A stretch of 64,000 nucleotides of DNA from Tropicibacter sp. R16_0 (lineage in GTDB: Bacteria; Pseudomonadota; Alphaproteobacteria; Rhodobacterales; Rhodobacteraceae). A model generated the notes under the pieces. It saw only the letters and a list, made by a program, of their open reading frames with translations, was not told where the DNA came from and ran no database searches. Position numbers and translations under genes: made by a program. Location: positions 186,001 to 250,000 of the forward strand of contig NZ_JAGHRE010000008.1 of NCBI RefSeq assembly GCF_017743935.1. The letters are read 5' to 3'. This document shows positions 44,486 through 53,339 of the stretch, one piece after another (the first letter of the stretch is position 1; each line of letters opens with the position of its first letter).

Positions 44486-45555
44486 GATGGCTGCTGCTTG
44501 CACTGGCGTTGTTGCCGGGCATAGCCACAGCCGAGCCCCTGCGTATCGCCAGTTTCAACACCGAATTGTCCCGCGATGGCCCCGGCCTGCTGCTGCGCGA
44601 TCTGCACAAGGGCAAGGACAAGCAGATTGCCGATGTTGTGGCGGTTGTCGGCGAAACCTCACCCGATGTTCTGGCCCTACAGGGCGTGGATTGGGATCAT
44701 GATGGGCTGACACTGGATGCTTTGGCCAAAACCTTGGCCGATGCCGGTTCCCCCTACCCGCATCGTCTAGCGTTGAAACCCAACAGCGGGATGATGACCG
44801 ACCTGGATCTGGATGGCGACGGTCGTCTAGGCGGACCAGGGGACGCCCAAGGATATGGCGAATTCACCGGTCAGAATGGCATGGCTATCCTGTCTCGCTA
44901 TCCAATCGTCCACGCCGAGGTTCAGGATTTTTCGACCCTGCTGTGGAAAGACCTTCCCGGCGCGCGACTTCCGGAACGCAATGGCACGCCCTTCCCGTCG
45001 CAAGCCTCGCAAGACATTCAACGCCTGTCCTCTGCCGGGCATTGGGTCGTGCCGATTGAAACCCCTGTGGGTCGCATTCACCTGCTGACATCTCAGGCCG
45101 GGCCGCCCGTGTTCGACGGGCCCGAAGATCGCAACGGGCTGCGCAACCGGGATGAAAACCGCTTTTGGACGCTGTTTCTGGACGGTGCGTTTGGACCGAC
45201 CCCGCAAAACCGCTTTGTTCTGTTGGGCGGCACCAATCTGGATCCATGGGACAGCGATGGGTATGGCGAGGTCGTGCAAGGGCTGCTGGACGATCCGCGC
45301 CTGCAAGATCCCGCCCCTGCCAGCGGTGGGGCTGCCAGCGCACCCGATCAAGGGCACCGCAGTCCCAATGCCACAGATACGGTTGATTGGGACGGCGTCG
45401 GGCGATTGCGTGTCGATTACGTTCTGCCCTCGCGCGATTGGGGGGTGCAGGCCTCGGGCGTGTATTGGCCCACCGAGGGTGAGGCGGGCCATGAGACGGC
45501 CCTAGGGGCCAGCCGCCACCGCTTGGTTTGGATCGATCTGATCGCCAAGGAGTGA
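44482..45555 (+). CDS. Secreted endonuclease/exonuclease/phosphatase family protein
   Basis: 357 residues with a signal peptide (about 1-18). The fold marks are RIASFNTE, GMAILSRYPI, GGTNLDPWDSDG and RLRVDYVLPS. The family includes nucleases and phosphodiesterases. The length and the LDLDGDGRLGGPGDAQGYGEF insert match an alkaline-phosphatase-like or extracellular nuclease subgroup. It overlaps the epimerase gene by 54 bases at the 3' end. Substrate is not fixed. Confidence 0.85.
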   Translation: MRWLLLALALLPGIATAEPLRIASFNTELSRDGPGLLLRDLHKGKDKQIADVVAVVGETSPDVLALQGVDWDHDGLTLDALAKTLADAGSPYPHRLALKPNSGMMTDLDLDGDGRLGGPGDAQGYGEFTGQNGMAILSRYPIVHAEVQDFSTLLWKDLPGARLPERNGTPFPSQASQDIQRLSSAGHWVVPIETPVGRIHLLTSQAGPPVFDGPEDRNGLRNRDENRFWTLFLDGAFGPTPQNRFVLLGGTNLDPWDSDGYGEVVQGLLDDPRLQDPAPASGGAASAPDQGHRSPNATDTVDWDGVGRLRVDYVLPSRDWGVQASGVYWPTEGEAGHETALGASRHRLVWIDLIAKE

Positions 45556-46410
45556 GGCCGGAATGGCCGAAGCCAAAGCTTTCTCAATCGGAGTAGCCTG
45601 AAACGCGGGCAGCAGCTCTTGCAACCGTGCCCCATCCAGACTGTGCGCTGTGCGCCACAAATAACTCATCTCGACCAGGCACCGCGCCATCGGCCAGACC
45701 GGCTGCAGTATCTTGATCGGTACCCAGTTCATCCGCTTGACCGCCACATCGCGGCCAAGGATGACACCCAGATGCTGCGCCAGGTCCAAACCGCTTTCGG
45801 TGTAACCCGGAAACGGCACATCGCAGAACCGAGGCAAGTCATGTCGCATCTCGGCCAGTTGCACGGCAGCGCGACACAGGTCCGGCAGATAGGCCCAGCT
45901 GTGATCAATGCCGGGATCGCCCGGATAGACGAACCGCCCGCTGGACAGCTTTTTGGTCATGATCATATCGAACCAATTGCCCGAGGCTTGCGTGTCGATG
46001 AAATCCCCCGCGCGCAGCATGATAGTCCGCACACCGGACTCGGCATAGGCGCGCTCCATCTCGATCCGAATGCGCCCCAATGGGTTCTGCGCCTGATGCG
46101 GTGTGGCCTCAGACCAGGGCGCGGGGGTGTCGGCGCCAAAGACATAGACGTTGCCCGGCACAATCACTGTGGCATTGCTCAGCCGCGCCGCCTCGATCAC
46201 TTGCGCATGCAATCGCGGTACGCTCTTGGCCCAATCCGGATAGGCCGGGTTCCAGCCGTTCACGATCACATCGACACCTTGAGCAGCCAGGTTAAGGCTG
46301 TCGCTTTTGCGATCAAAGGTTTTGACGGTCCAACCTGCGGTCCAAAATTGCTCGGCAGCATTACGGCCAAATCGGCCTGTAGCGCCCAGGATGAGTGCGG
46401 TTCTGGTCAT
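45502..46410 (-). CDS. NAD-dependent epimerase/dehydratase-like SDR protein
   Basis: 302 residues, an extended short-chain dehydrogenase with the nucleotide loop GATGRFGRN (residues 9-17). The catalytic YxxxK is not clear, so it may be an atypical reductase or a nucleotide-binding protein. It diverges from the LysR regulator at 46499 with an 88-base gap; the regulator probably controls it. The start at 46410 (MTRTALILGATG) is fixed by the Rossmann loop. Confidence 0.8.
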   Translation of the reverse strand: MTRTALILGATGRFGRNAAEQFWTAGWTVKTFDRKSDSLNLAAQGVDVIVNGWNPAYPDWAKSVPRLHAQVIEAARLSNATVIVPGNVYVFGADTPAPWSEATPHQAQNPLGRIRIEMERAYAESGVRTIMLRAGDFIDTQASGNWFDMIMTKKLSSGRFVYPGDPGIDHSWAYLPDLCRAAVQLAEMRHDLPRFCDVPFPGYTESGLDLAQHLGVILGRDVAVKRMNWVPIKILQPVWPMARCLVEMSYLWRTAHSLDGARLQELLPAFQATPIEKALASAIPASLLGDQIDPNQAVAAGP

Positions 46411-46486
46411 GGAAATCCTCCTTTGCTTGGCGCAAGGGTATCCATTCACTTGGGCAGTATGAATTGCCCCAAAATGCAGATCATGT

Positions 46487-46500
46487 ATTCATTGATGAAT
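46487..46500. promoter_or_regulatory. Palindrome overlapping the LysR-gene start
   Basis: ATTCAT-TG-ATGAAT forms a perfect dyad that reaches the ATG of the LysR gene. It sits in the divergent gap with the epimerase gene and may be an autoregulatory site. Confidence 0.3.
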
Positions 46501-47410
46501 GGATGATACGCTTGCCTCAACCGACTGGACCCTGATCCAAAGCTTCGTCGCCGTCGCCGAACACGGCTCTCTCTCAGGTGCGGCCCGCGCTTTGGGCCGC
46601 AGCCAACCCACTTTGGGGCGGCAAATTCAGGCGCTTGAGACGTCGCTTGGTGTGTCTCTCTTCGACCGCCACGCGCGCGGGCTGAGCCTGAGCGACACTG
46701 GCAGCCGTCTGCTCCCACTGGCGCAACAGATGCACGACGCGATGCAGGCACTGACACTGACGGCAGCCGGGCAGTCCAAAGACTTGAGCGGCACAGTGCG
46801 CCTGACAGCCTCGGTCTTCATGTCTCACCATGTGCTGCCGGACATACTGGCCAAGATCCGACAAACGGAACCGCAGATCCAACTGGAACTGGTCCCAACA
46901 GATGCCACCGAGAACCTGCTCTATCGCGAGGCGGACATTGCCATCCGCATGTACCGCCCGCGACAGCTCGACATCGTTGCGCAACGCGTGGGCGGTATCG
47001 AACTCGGTGCCTATGCCGCGCACAGCTACCTTGAGCGCAAAGGGCACCCGGCAAAGATCGAGGATTTGTTTGACCACGACATTGTCGGCTATGACGCCAA
47101 CGATCTGATCATCCAGACAATGCAGCACATGGGCTATTCAGTCAGCCGTTCACAATTCCCGGTGCGCTGCGACAACCAAAGTGCCTATTGGCAGCTGGTG
47201 CGCGCGGGCTGTGGCATCGGGTTCTGCCAGGCATCCGTAGCAGAGGCCGACCCGACAGTCGCAAAGCTAGACTTGGATCTGCGCATTCCCCCGCTCGAGG
47301 TCTGGCTTGCCGCGCCTCAGGCCATGCACCAGACCCCGCGCATTCGCAGGGTCTGGGATTTGTTAGCAGCGGAGTTGCTGGCCGTTCAGGACGGTAAGTC
47401 GCCGGTGTAA
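46499..47410 (+). CDS. LysR-family transcriptional regulator
   Basis: 303 residues: winged helix-turn-helix at about 11-70 (LIQSFVAVAEHGSLSGAARALGRSQPTLGRQI) and a C-terminal effector domain. It resembles the LysR at 7725-8621 in the first 100 residues, including the TAAGQS...GTVRLTAS stretch, so the two belong to the same subgroup. The divergent epimerase gene is its probable target. The stop overlaps the convergent peroxiredoxin by 25 bases. Confidence 0.92.
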   Translation: MDDTLASTDWTLIQSFVAVAEHGSLSGAARALGRSQPTLGRQIQALETSLGVSLFDRHARGLSLSDTGSRLLPLAQQMHDAMQALTLTAAGQSKDLSGTVRLTASVFMSHHVLPDILAKIRQTEPQIQLELVPTDATENLLYREADIAIRMYRPRQLDIVAQRVGGIELGAYAAHSYLERKGHPAKIEDLFDHDIVGYDANDLIIQTMQHMGYSVSRSQFPVRCDNQSAYWQLVRAGCGIGFCQASVAEADPTVAKLDLDLRIPPLEVWLAAPQAMHQTPRIRRVWDLLAAELLAVQDGKSPV

Positions 47411-47919
47411 GCCCCGCGTGGCGGATAGTTGTTCTCGAGCGCCCATTTGATGCCGCCCAACATGTCCGCCGTCGATGGGCGTGCAAAAGGCGTCGTCTGC
47501 TGCCAGCCGAAATAGAGCGTGCGGTCGGGCGCGATGTAGAAATGTCCGGGCTCGGCAAACAGGTCTGCCTCGGCCGAATCCGGGCGCTTGGAAGAGATCC
47601 ACAACCCCCAATCCTCATGCGCTGCCTTCAGCGACAGCTCATACCCCACGCGAAGTTTCGAAGTGCCCGCCTTCTCGACCGTCTGTTCGGCACGGTCCTT
47701 GGTGTCGGTGCTGATCATGATCACCTCAAGTCCCTGAGCGGCAAAGTCATCCAGCGCCGCCTCAACCTCTCCCATTTGCCGGATACAGATCGGGCAATGC
47801 AGGCCGCGATAGACGATCACCAGCGTGCCGTTTCGCCCATGATTCTTGTCCAGATCAAAGGTCCCGTGACCCAAAGTCTCGATTGTTAGCGCAGGAACCT
47901 GTTTTCCCGGTGTCAGCAT
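47386..47919 (-). CDS. Peroxiredoxin-like (AhpC/TSA) protein
   Basis: 177 residues, thioredoxin fold with RGLHCPICIRQM (Cys42 and Cys45) in the position of the peroxidatic Cys. The CPxC form is that of redoxin-like peroxiredoxins. It should reduce peroxides in the cytosol. The ATG at 47919 follows AAGGGA; an in-frame TTG at 47925 is the alternative. Confidence 0.87.
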   Translation of the reverse strand: MLTPGKQVPALTIETLGHGTFDLDKNHGRNGTLVIVYRGLHCPICIRQMGEVEAALDDFAAQGLEVIMISTDTKDRAEQTVEKAGTSKLRVGYELSLKAAHEDWGLWISSKRPDSAEADLFAEPGHFYIAPDRTLYFGWQQTTPFARPSTADMLGGIKWALENNYPPRGAYTGDLPS

Positions 47920-48012
47920 CGTCAATTTCCCTTGGTTTTGCTGGGGTCGTCACATTGACCCCTCTGGCTGCACACGCTAGGCCCATTGCGACAAAACGCA
48001 AGGAGAGCCCCG

Positions 48013-49116
48013 ATGTCCAACCCCTCGCTCCTCATCCTTCCTGGTGATGGAATTGGCCCTGAAGTTATGGCCGAAGTGCGCAAAATCATCAGCTGGTTCG
48101 GCGACAACCGCGGTCTTCAATTTGACGTGAGCGAGGATCTGGTCGGCGGTGCAGCCTATGACGCGCACGGCGCGCCCCTGTCGGATGAGACCATGGCCAA
48201 GGCGCAAGAGGCCGACGCCGTCCTGTTGGGCGCCGTGGGTGGCCCCAAGTATGACGACCTGGACTTTTCGCTGAAGCCCGAGCGCGGCCTGCTGCGCCTG
48301 CGCAAGGAAATGGACCTCTATTCCAACCTGCGCCCAGCACAGTGCTTTGACGCGCTGGCCGATTTCTCGTCGCTGAAAAAGGACATCGTCGCCGGTCTGG
48401 ATATCATGATCGTGCGCGAGCTGACCTCGGGCGTCTATTTTGGCGAGCCGCGCGGCATCTTTGAAGAAGGTAACGAGCGCGTGGGCATCAACACCCAGCG
48501 TTACACTGAAAGCGAAATCGAACGTGCCGCCCGCTCGGCGTTTGAACTGGCGATGCGCCGGAACAAAAAGGTCTGCTCGATGGAGAAGGCCAACGTGATG
48601 GAATCCGGCATCCTGTGGCGCGAAGTTGTGACTCGCGTGCACGCCGATTACCCCGAGGTCGAGCTGAGCCACATGTACGCCGACAACGGCGCCATGCAAC
48701 TGGTCCGCGCACCCAAGCAGTTCGACGTGATCCTGACCGACAACCTGTTCGGCGACATCCTGTCCGACTGCGCCGCCATGCTGACCGGCTCGCTGGGTAT
48801 GTTGCCCTCGGCCTCGCTGGGTGCCCCCATGGCCAATGGCCGCCCCAAGGCGCTGTACGAGCCCGTCCACGGTTCGGCCCCTGACATCGCGGGTGAAGGC
48901 AAGGCAAACCCGATCGCCTGTATCCTCAGCTTTGCGATGGCGCTGCGCTATTCGTTCGATCAGGGCGAAGAAGCCGATCGTCTGGAAGCGGCGATCGAAA
49001 AGGTTCTGGCCGATGGCGCCCGCACCGGCGACCTGCTGGGCGAAGAGGGCGTGACCCCGCTCTCGACCTCGGAAATGGGCGACACCATTGTGGCCGCTCT
49101 GAACGACAGCCTGTAA
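48013..49116 (+). CDS. leuB: 3-isopropylmalate dehydrogenase
   Basis: 367 residues. [13 protein letters not shown] at the N-terminus, [14 protein letters not shown], and the metal/NAD block [28 protein letters not shown] fit LeuB rather than isocitrate dehydrogenase. It oxidises 3-isopropylmalate in leucine synthesis. The ATG at 48013 has AGGAG eight bases upstream. It is 4.7 kb from leuD. Confidence 0.97.
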   Translation: MSNPSLLILPGDGIGPEVMAEVRKIISWFGDNRGLQFDVSEDLVGGAAYDAHGAPLSDETMAKAQEADAVLLGAVGGPKYDDLDFSLKPERGLLRLRKEMDLYSNLRPAQCFDALADFSSLKKDIVAGLDIMIVRELTSGVYFGEPRGIFEEGNERVGINTQRYTESEIERAARSAFELAMRRNKKVCSMEKANVMESGILWREVVTRVHADYPEVELSHMYADNGAMQLVRAPKQFDVILTDNLFGDILSDCAAMLTGSLGMLPSASLGAPMANGRPKALYEPVHGSAPDIAGEGKANPIACILSFAMALRYSFDQGEEADRLEAAIEKVLADGARTGDLLGEEGVTPLSTSEMGDTIVAALNDSL

Positions 49117-49123
49117 CTTGGCA

Positions 49124-50716
49124 TCAGCCCGCGCCGGGCATCTCTGGCGCGGGCAGCTCTTCTATCGCGACCATCTGGTGATGTGAGACACGCTCGACGT
49201 GATGGAGCACCCGCTGCAACCAACGCAACGCGTCGGTATGTGCAAACACCTGATCCAGCGAATAAAGCCCCGCATGCTCACCCAGCATCATCGCTCGCCG
49301 ATGACGCTTGCGACGTTGTTCAACCCGATGCGCCAACCGTTCCGTTCGCAGCACATTGCGCGGCGTCCCCATGTTGTCTGAGGTGCGGCGGAGCAAAGCG
49401 CCCGACGCCAAGGCCGGGCGGCGCAGGATCGGATCACCCAACAGATCGGCAATCCGCTCGGTCTGCGAACTACGCTCCAACAGCCGCGACAGGTGGTCCA
49501 GCTGGTGCAACAACGCGGCATACGCAAGCTCATCCTCGGCGCTGTCTTCGGGCAGCCGGACATCTGACAGGAACTCTCGCAGATCCGCCAGCCCATCGGC
49601 ACAGGGCTGCAAGGCGGCAAGCGGGCGATAGTCCGGCTCGGGATCCAAAGCAGCCCCCAAGGCGCGGAACTGCCGCCCAGCCACCAACGCCATCGCACTG
49701 CGCGCAGCCAAGAGCGCAGACCGCCCGTCACTGAGCAATCGTCGGTCCAAATCAAACAACCGCTCTGGGTGTTTTTCGGGCAAAAGCCGCGCGATCCAGG
49801 CGGCAAACTGCGGTGTTACCGGCAGGAACAGGGCCGCACCCACAAGGTTGAACCCGGTGTGAAAAACCAACAGCGCGGTCATATCATCGGTGCGGGAGGC
49901 CAGTTGCTCCAATCCGCCCTGCACCATCAGCAACAAGGGAAAGGCCACCGCCGAGGTCACGATGTTGAAAATCAGATTGGCTAGGGCCGTCTGCCGCATC
50001 GGGGTCGAGCCCCCCAAAGCGGCCAACAGCGCGGTGAACGTGGTGCCGATATTCATGCCAATGACAATTGTGGCCGCCTGCGCCAGCGTGATTGCCTGCG
50101 CCGAAAGCATCACTAGGGCAAGCGCCATCGCCGCGCTCGACGATTGCATCAGGATCGTGATCACCGCGCCAATCCCGGCCAAGGCAAGCAGCCCACCCAG
50201 GCTGGCTCCGGGCAGCATATCCGGGGTCAGATGCTCGGTCAGATCGCCCATACCCGCCTGCATCAGGTCGATCCCGATCAACGCCAGGCACAGACCGGAC
50301 GCGACGCGCCCCACCCGGGCCAACGCACCACGCCCCAACAGATCGGCAAGAGCCGCTGGAAACAGAACCGCCATGGCGATCGTCCCCAGCTGCAACTTCA
50401 GCCCCAAAAAGGACACCAGCCACCCGGTCGCCGTGGTTCCAATGTTGGCCCCATAGATCACGCCCAAAGCTTGCGCCATGCTCAGCAGCCCGGCCCCGAC
50501 GAAGCCCACGATCATCACCGTTGTCGCGCTTGACGACTGTACAATCGCCGTCATCAAAGCACCGGTACAAACCCCACGCAACGGCGTCGTGGTAAAGCGG
50601 GTCAAAACCTCGCGCAGGTTGCTTCCAGCAGCAGACTTCAACGCGGCCGTCATGATCTCCATGCCGACCAGAAACATGCCGATACCGCCAATCAGAAAGT
50701 AGAGGTTTCCGCCCAT
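49124..50716 (-). CDS. Na+/phosphate cotransporter family protein (NptA type)
   Basis: 530 residues. The two inverted membrane repeats each carry the QSSSA motif (residues 60-64 and 191-195), the signature of Na/Pi-II cotransporters, and the C-terminal 190 residues are a PhoU-like helical domain. It should import phosphate with Na+. The start MGGNLYFLIG at 50716 is preferred; the longer frame to 50833 runs into the tRNA upstream region. Confidence 0.9.
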   Translation of the reverse strand: MGGNLYFLIGGIGMFLVGMEIMTAALKSAAGSNLREVLTRFTTTPLRGVCTGALMTAIVQSSSATTVMIVGFVGAGLLSMAQALGVIYGANIGTTATGWLVSFLGLKLQLGTIAMAVLFPAALADLLGRGALARVGRVASGLCLALIGIDLMQAGMGDLTEHLTPDMLPGASLGGLLALAGIGAVITILMQSSSAAMALALVMLSAQAITLAQAATIVIGMNIGTTFTALLAALGGSTPMRQTALANLIFNIVTSAVAFPLLLMVQGGLEQLASRTDDMTALLVFHTGFNLVGAALFLPVTPQFAAWIARLLPEKHPERLFDLDRRLLSDGRSALLAARSAMALVAGRQFRALGAALDPEPDYRPLAALQPCADGLADLREFLSDVRLPEDSAEDELAYAALLHQLDHLSRLLERSSQTERIADLLGDPILRRPALASGALLRRTSDNMGTPRNVLRTERLAHRVEQRRKRHRRAMMLGEHAGLYSLDQVFAHTDALRWLQRVLHHVERVSHHQMVAIEELPAPEMPGAG

Positions 50717-50843
50717 GAGCACTCCGCATTTCGCTCCACAATTTCGAACAGCAGACCTGAAAGCAAGGGGCGTGAATTTCGTCGACTTGGTGACGAATCC
50801 CCTTGCGGAACCCAAATTGCAGGTATAGATCACGCGCCACGGT

Positions 50844-50920
50844 CGGAGTGTAGCTCAGCCTGGTAGAGCACTGTCTTCGGGAGGCAGGGGTCGGAGGTTC
50901 GAATCCTCTCACTCCGACCA
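50844..50920 (+). tRNA. tRNA-Pro (anticodon CGG)
   Basis: 77 bases. The acceptor stem CGGAGTG pairs with CACTCCG; the D arm, the anticodon loop TTCGGGA (CGG), the T loop TTCGAAT and an encoded CCA are all visible. Its 3' half is the integration site of the adjacent island, and the gene itself remains intact. Confidence 0.97.
50875..50920 (+). repeat. attL: 3' end of tRNA-Pro used as integration site
   Basis: These 46 bases recur at 57901-57946 with one mismatch (in the T stem), followed in both places by the same terminator-like hairpin and related sequence for about 70 more bases. Confidence 0.9.
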
Positions 50921-50928
50921 AATAGTCA

Positions 50929-50950
50929 GGGCGCCCAAGGGCGCCTTTGT
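50929..50950 (+). terminator. Terminator of tRNA-Pro
   Basis: GGCGCCC and GGGCGCC around AA, followed by a T-rich run (TTTGTTGTTT), directly after the tRNA. The same hairpin follows the att copy at 57946. Confidence 0.75.
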
Positions 50951-50990
50951 TGTTTGTAAGACAGTGATCCGAGGTTCGTTGAACCTGAAG

Positions 50991-51689
50991 CTAGTCGAAC
51001 TCCAACGCGCTAGCGGCCTTACGGAGGTGTTCCGGGCGGTAACGTGCATAGACAGACGCAGTGACCCGAGAGTCCGAATGGCCGAGAAACTGTGCGATCT
51101 CCTCCATCGAGACGCCTGCCTCAGCCATATGGACTGCCGCAGTGTGCCGCAGCACATGTGGAGACACATCAAGCAGGCCCGCCGCAACCGCAGCCGCTTT
51201 GAAGCCCTTCTTGATGGATTTCACAGGTCCACCTGCCCACTCCACGACATAGTCGGACAGGGCGGCCTTCTGCGCCTCCAGAAGCGCGGCACGGAGGCTC
51301 TTGGTCATGGGGACGATAGCGCGACCCTTTCTCTACCCTTCGCCCGTGCGGAGATTGATCTGACCACGCTCAAAGTCCACCCGATCCCAAGTCAGCTCCA
51401 GAACCGCAGTCACCCGGGCAGCTGTAGACAACATCAGCCGGATCGCCAGCTTGGTATGAGGAGCACATTCGACCGCAAGAAGCTGTGTGATCTCCTGGCG
51501 CGTCAGATACCTTTCCTTGGGAGCCGGTTTACTGGGGCGTTCGATGTACGGCGCTCTGTCGATCAGCCCGGTCTTCTCTGCCCAATTCAAACAAGTCCTT
51601 AACTTACCGAGCTGTGTCCAAATCGTGCCGTCCTGACGGCCAGCTTGTCGGCGATCCGCGATGTAGGCCTTAGCGCCGCGTCGCAACAC
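50991..51689 (-). pseudogene. Tyrosine integrase disrupted by one in-frame amber codon
   Basis: Two stretches in the same frame (51336-51689 and 50991-51332) are separated by a single TAG at 51333-51335; reading through it gives a continuous tyrosine-recombinase catalytic domain. The catalytic residues are all present: Arg in STAARVTA, His-x-x-Arg in PHVLRHTA, His in LGHSD and Tyr in YARYRPE. The N-terminal arm is not recognisable upstream of 51700. It points at the tRNA from 71 bases away, as an island integrase should. Unless the amber codon is suppressed, the gene is dead. Confidence 0.8.
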
Positions 51690-51915
51690 GCTACGGCAGA
51701 TGTCCGAAGGTGTTCCTATCAGCCATCGCGCTCGCGGCCGCAGTCATCTTCTGGCTCTGAAGTTCAATGAGGCTGGAGCCTAGCCTCAGCTAATGAGACT
51801 GCGCTATTTCCGATGGGCGTTCAGTGCGCGAGGCGCGAGGCATTCTCGATGTAGTGACTCGGCTTTTGCTATATCAACCTATATTAAAGCGAGTTGATCA
51901 ATGGGATGCCTACCT

Positions 51916-52404
51916 ATGACCCAAGTACCAATTGACCGCCGCAGCTTTGTCACAATGGCCGCAACCACAGCGCTGTTAACTGGGACAGGCCACATGTCTC
52001 CCGTCCGCGCCCAAGCCCTGGCTCCAACAAAATCAATGCGAGGTGGGTCAAATAATTACCTGCCTGGCGCGCCCATCGTTGAGCGCATCGGTGGCGGCGG
52101 CTTTTTGATGTCTGGCAGTGTACATCGCGCGGATGACGGCGCGCCGCTCGAAGGTATTCGTATCCAGATCTGGGCGCACACGACCGAGGGGCATGAACGG
52201 GACCCTTGGAGCCACGGAGCGACTCTTACCAACGCGAAGGGTGTCTTCCAACTCGAAATGCCGCAAATTGTACCGGCATTCGGACAGCCGCATGGGCACT
52301 TGGCCTATGATAGTGGCGAGTTCAAAACGGTGTTTCTTCGTCCTGTTATGGCAAGTTCGCGGGATAAGAGTCTCAGCGCACATTTTGTGCTGCAACCTGC
52401 CTGA
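51916..52404 (+). CDS. Tat-exported intradiol-dioxygenase-like protein
   Basis: About 162 residues. A Tat signal (DRRSFVTMAATTALLTG) opens it. The mature part has the transthyretin-like beta fold of intradiol dioxygenases (GSVHRADDGAPLEGIRIQIWAHTTEGHERDPW…TNAKGVFQLEMP…FGQPHGHLAY), but the normal Fe ligands (two Tyr, two His) cannot be matched; only His-x-His in QPHGHL is visible. It may be a non-catalytic relative. It is two bases from the ferric-reductase-like gene. An ATG five codons earlier (51901) is possible. Confidence 0.65.
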   Translation: MTQVPIDRRSFVTMAATTALLTGTGHMSPVRAQALAPTKSMRGGSNNYLPGAPIVERIGGGGFLMSGSVHRADDGAPLEGIRIQIWAHTTEGHERDPWSHGATLTNAKGVFQLEMPQIVPAFGQPHGHLAYDSGEFKTVFLRPVMASSRDKSLSAHFVLQPA

Positions 52405-52406
52405 AG

Positions 52407-53021
52407 GTGATTGTTTTTCGAGCAATATTGGTCTGGCTTGCACTTGCAGGCATCGTTGTGGCGGCGGTCATAGAAGCAGCAGGGAGCGAGTTCTTGCAAT
52501 ACCGCAGTGTCGTCTATGTTGTGGCCGGCTTTGCTGGAGTGACGGCACTGGTATTGTTGCTGTTTCAACCTTTACTCGCCTCCGGATATCTCCCAGGGTT
52601 ATCGATGTCATCCGAGCGACGAATGCATCGCTGGATCGGTGTGGCATTGTTGCTCGCAGTCGCTGTGCATGTTTCTGGACTTTGGATTACCAGCCCGCCT
52701 GACATGATCGATGCAATGACTTTCCGTGCACCCACAGCATTCTCGGTTTTTGGAGTTGTGGCGATGTGGGCACTGGTCATCTCGGCCTTCTTGGCCGGAT
52801 TTCGTGGGAAACTACGGTTTCGCCCACAGGTCTGGCGCCTTGCACACACTTCATCAGCAATCGCTGTTGTTTCAGGAACTGTGGCCCATGTGATCATGAT
52901 CGAAGGTACGATGGGAACACTTTCCAAAAACTTGATTTGCACCGTGTTGGTCGCGGCGCTTGCCCTGACAGTACGTCGCCTGCGACCTTGGGTCGGCGTA
53001 TGGAGAGCTCCAGAAAAATAG
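52407..53021 (+). CDS. Ferric-reductase-like transmembrane protein
   Basis: 204 residues, GTG start, with about six hydrophobic helices. Conserved His pairs lie in helices (RRMHRWIGVALLLAVAVHVSG and RLAHTSSAIAVVSGTVAHVIM), the bis-haem pattern of ferric-reductase/MsrQ-type cytochromes. It starts two bases after the Tat protein gene, so the two are a unit, perhaps an electron-transfer pair across the membrane. It ends at TAG, after which the frame stays open for 60 more codons. Confidence 0.75.
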   Translation: MIVFRAILVWLALAGIVVAAVIEAAGSEFLQYRSVVYVVAGFAGVTALVLLLFQPLLASGYLPGLSMSSERRMHRWIGVALLLAVAVHVSGLWITSPPDMIDAMTFRAPTAFSVFGVVAMWALVISAFLAGFRGKLRFRPQVWRLAHTSSAIAVVSGTVAHVIMIEGTMGTLSKNLICTVLVAALALTVRRLRPWVGVWRAPEK

Positions 53022-53075
53022 GCTGGGGCGCTCGCGAGCAACGTCCAGCGCGCTCTTGGGCACTCGACGGCACTG

Positions 53076-53204
53076 ATGGCGAAACGCTCGCCCTGGGTGC
53101 TCTTGGCGTTGGTTGTGATCACCTTCTTCGCCATTGTTCTCAAAGAAATTTACAAATGTGGAGGCACGCGTGCAGCGCAGCTCAATAAATGTGAACTCAG
53201 CTGA
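53076..53204 (+). CDS. Possible 42-residue single-helix membrane protein
   Basis: An ATG frame starts 54 bases past, and in phase with, the stop of the ferric-reductase-like gene. It codes for a basic N-terminus, one clear membrane helix (about residues 7-22) and two Cys in the tail. Either a small separate subunit or a tail cut off by the amber stop at 53019. There is no strong ribosome site. The rest of 53205-53339 shows no gene. Confidence 0.35.
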   Translation: MAKRSPWVLLALVVITFFAIVLKEIYKCGGTRAAQLNKCELS

Positions 53205-53339
53205 CAACTCCAAAGGCGTTATGTTGCGAAGTCCATCGCCCTACTCAAAAAGCCTTAAAATTAGGCGTTTCATGGGAAGGCTTTGGGCAACCGCACTTAA
53301 AAAACTTGATAATTCTGAGTTGGTCGCGAGACTTGTAAT

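Noticed and set aside
49884-50921. Minus-strand frame starting VGVRGFEPPTPASR
   Set aside because: The start is the antisense of tRNA-Pro; the frame then overlaps the Na/Pi cotransporter gene in another phase.
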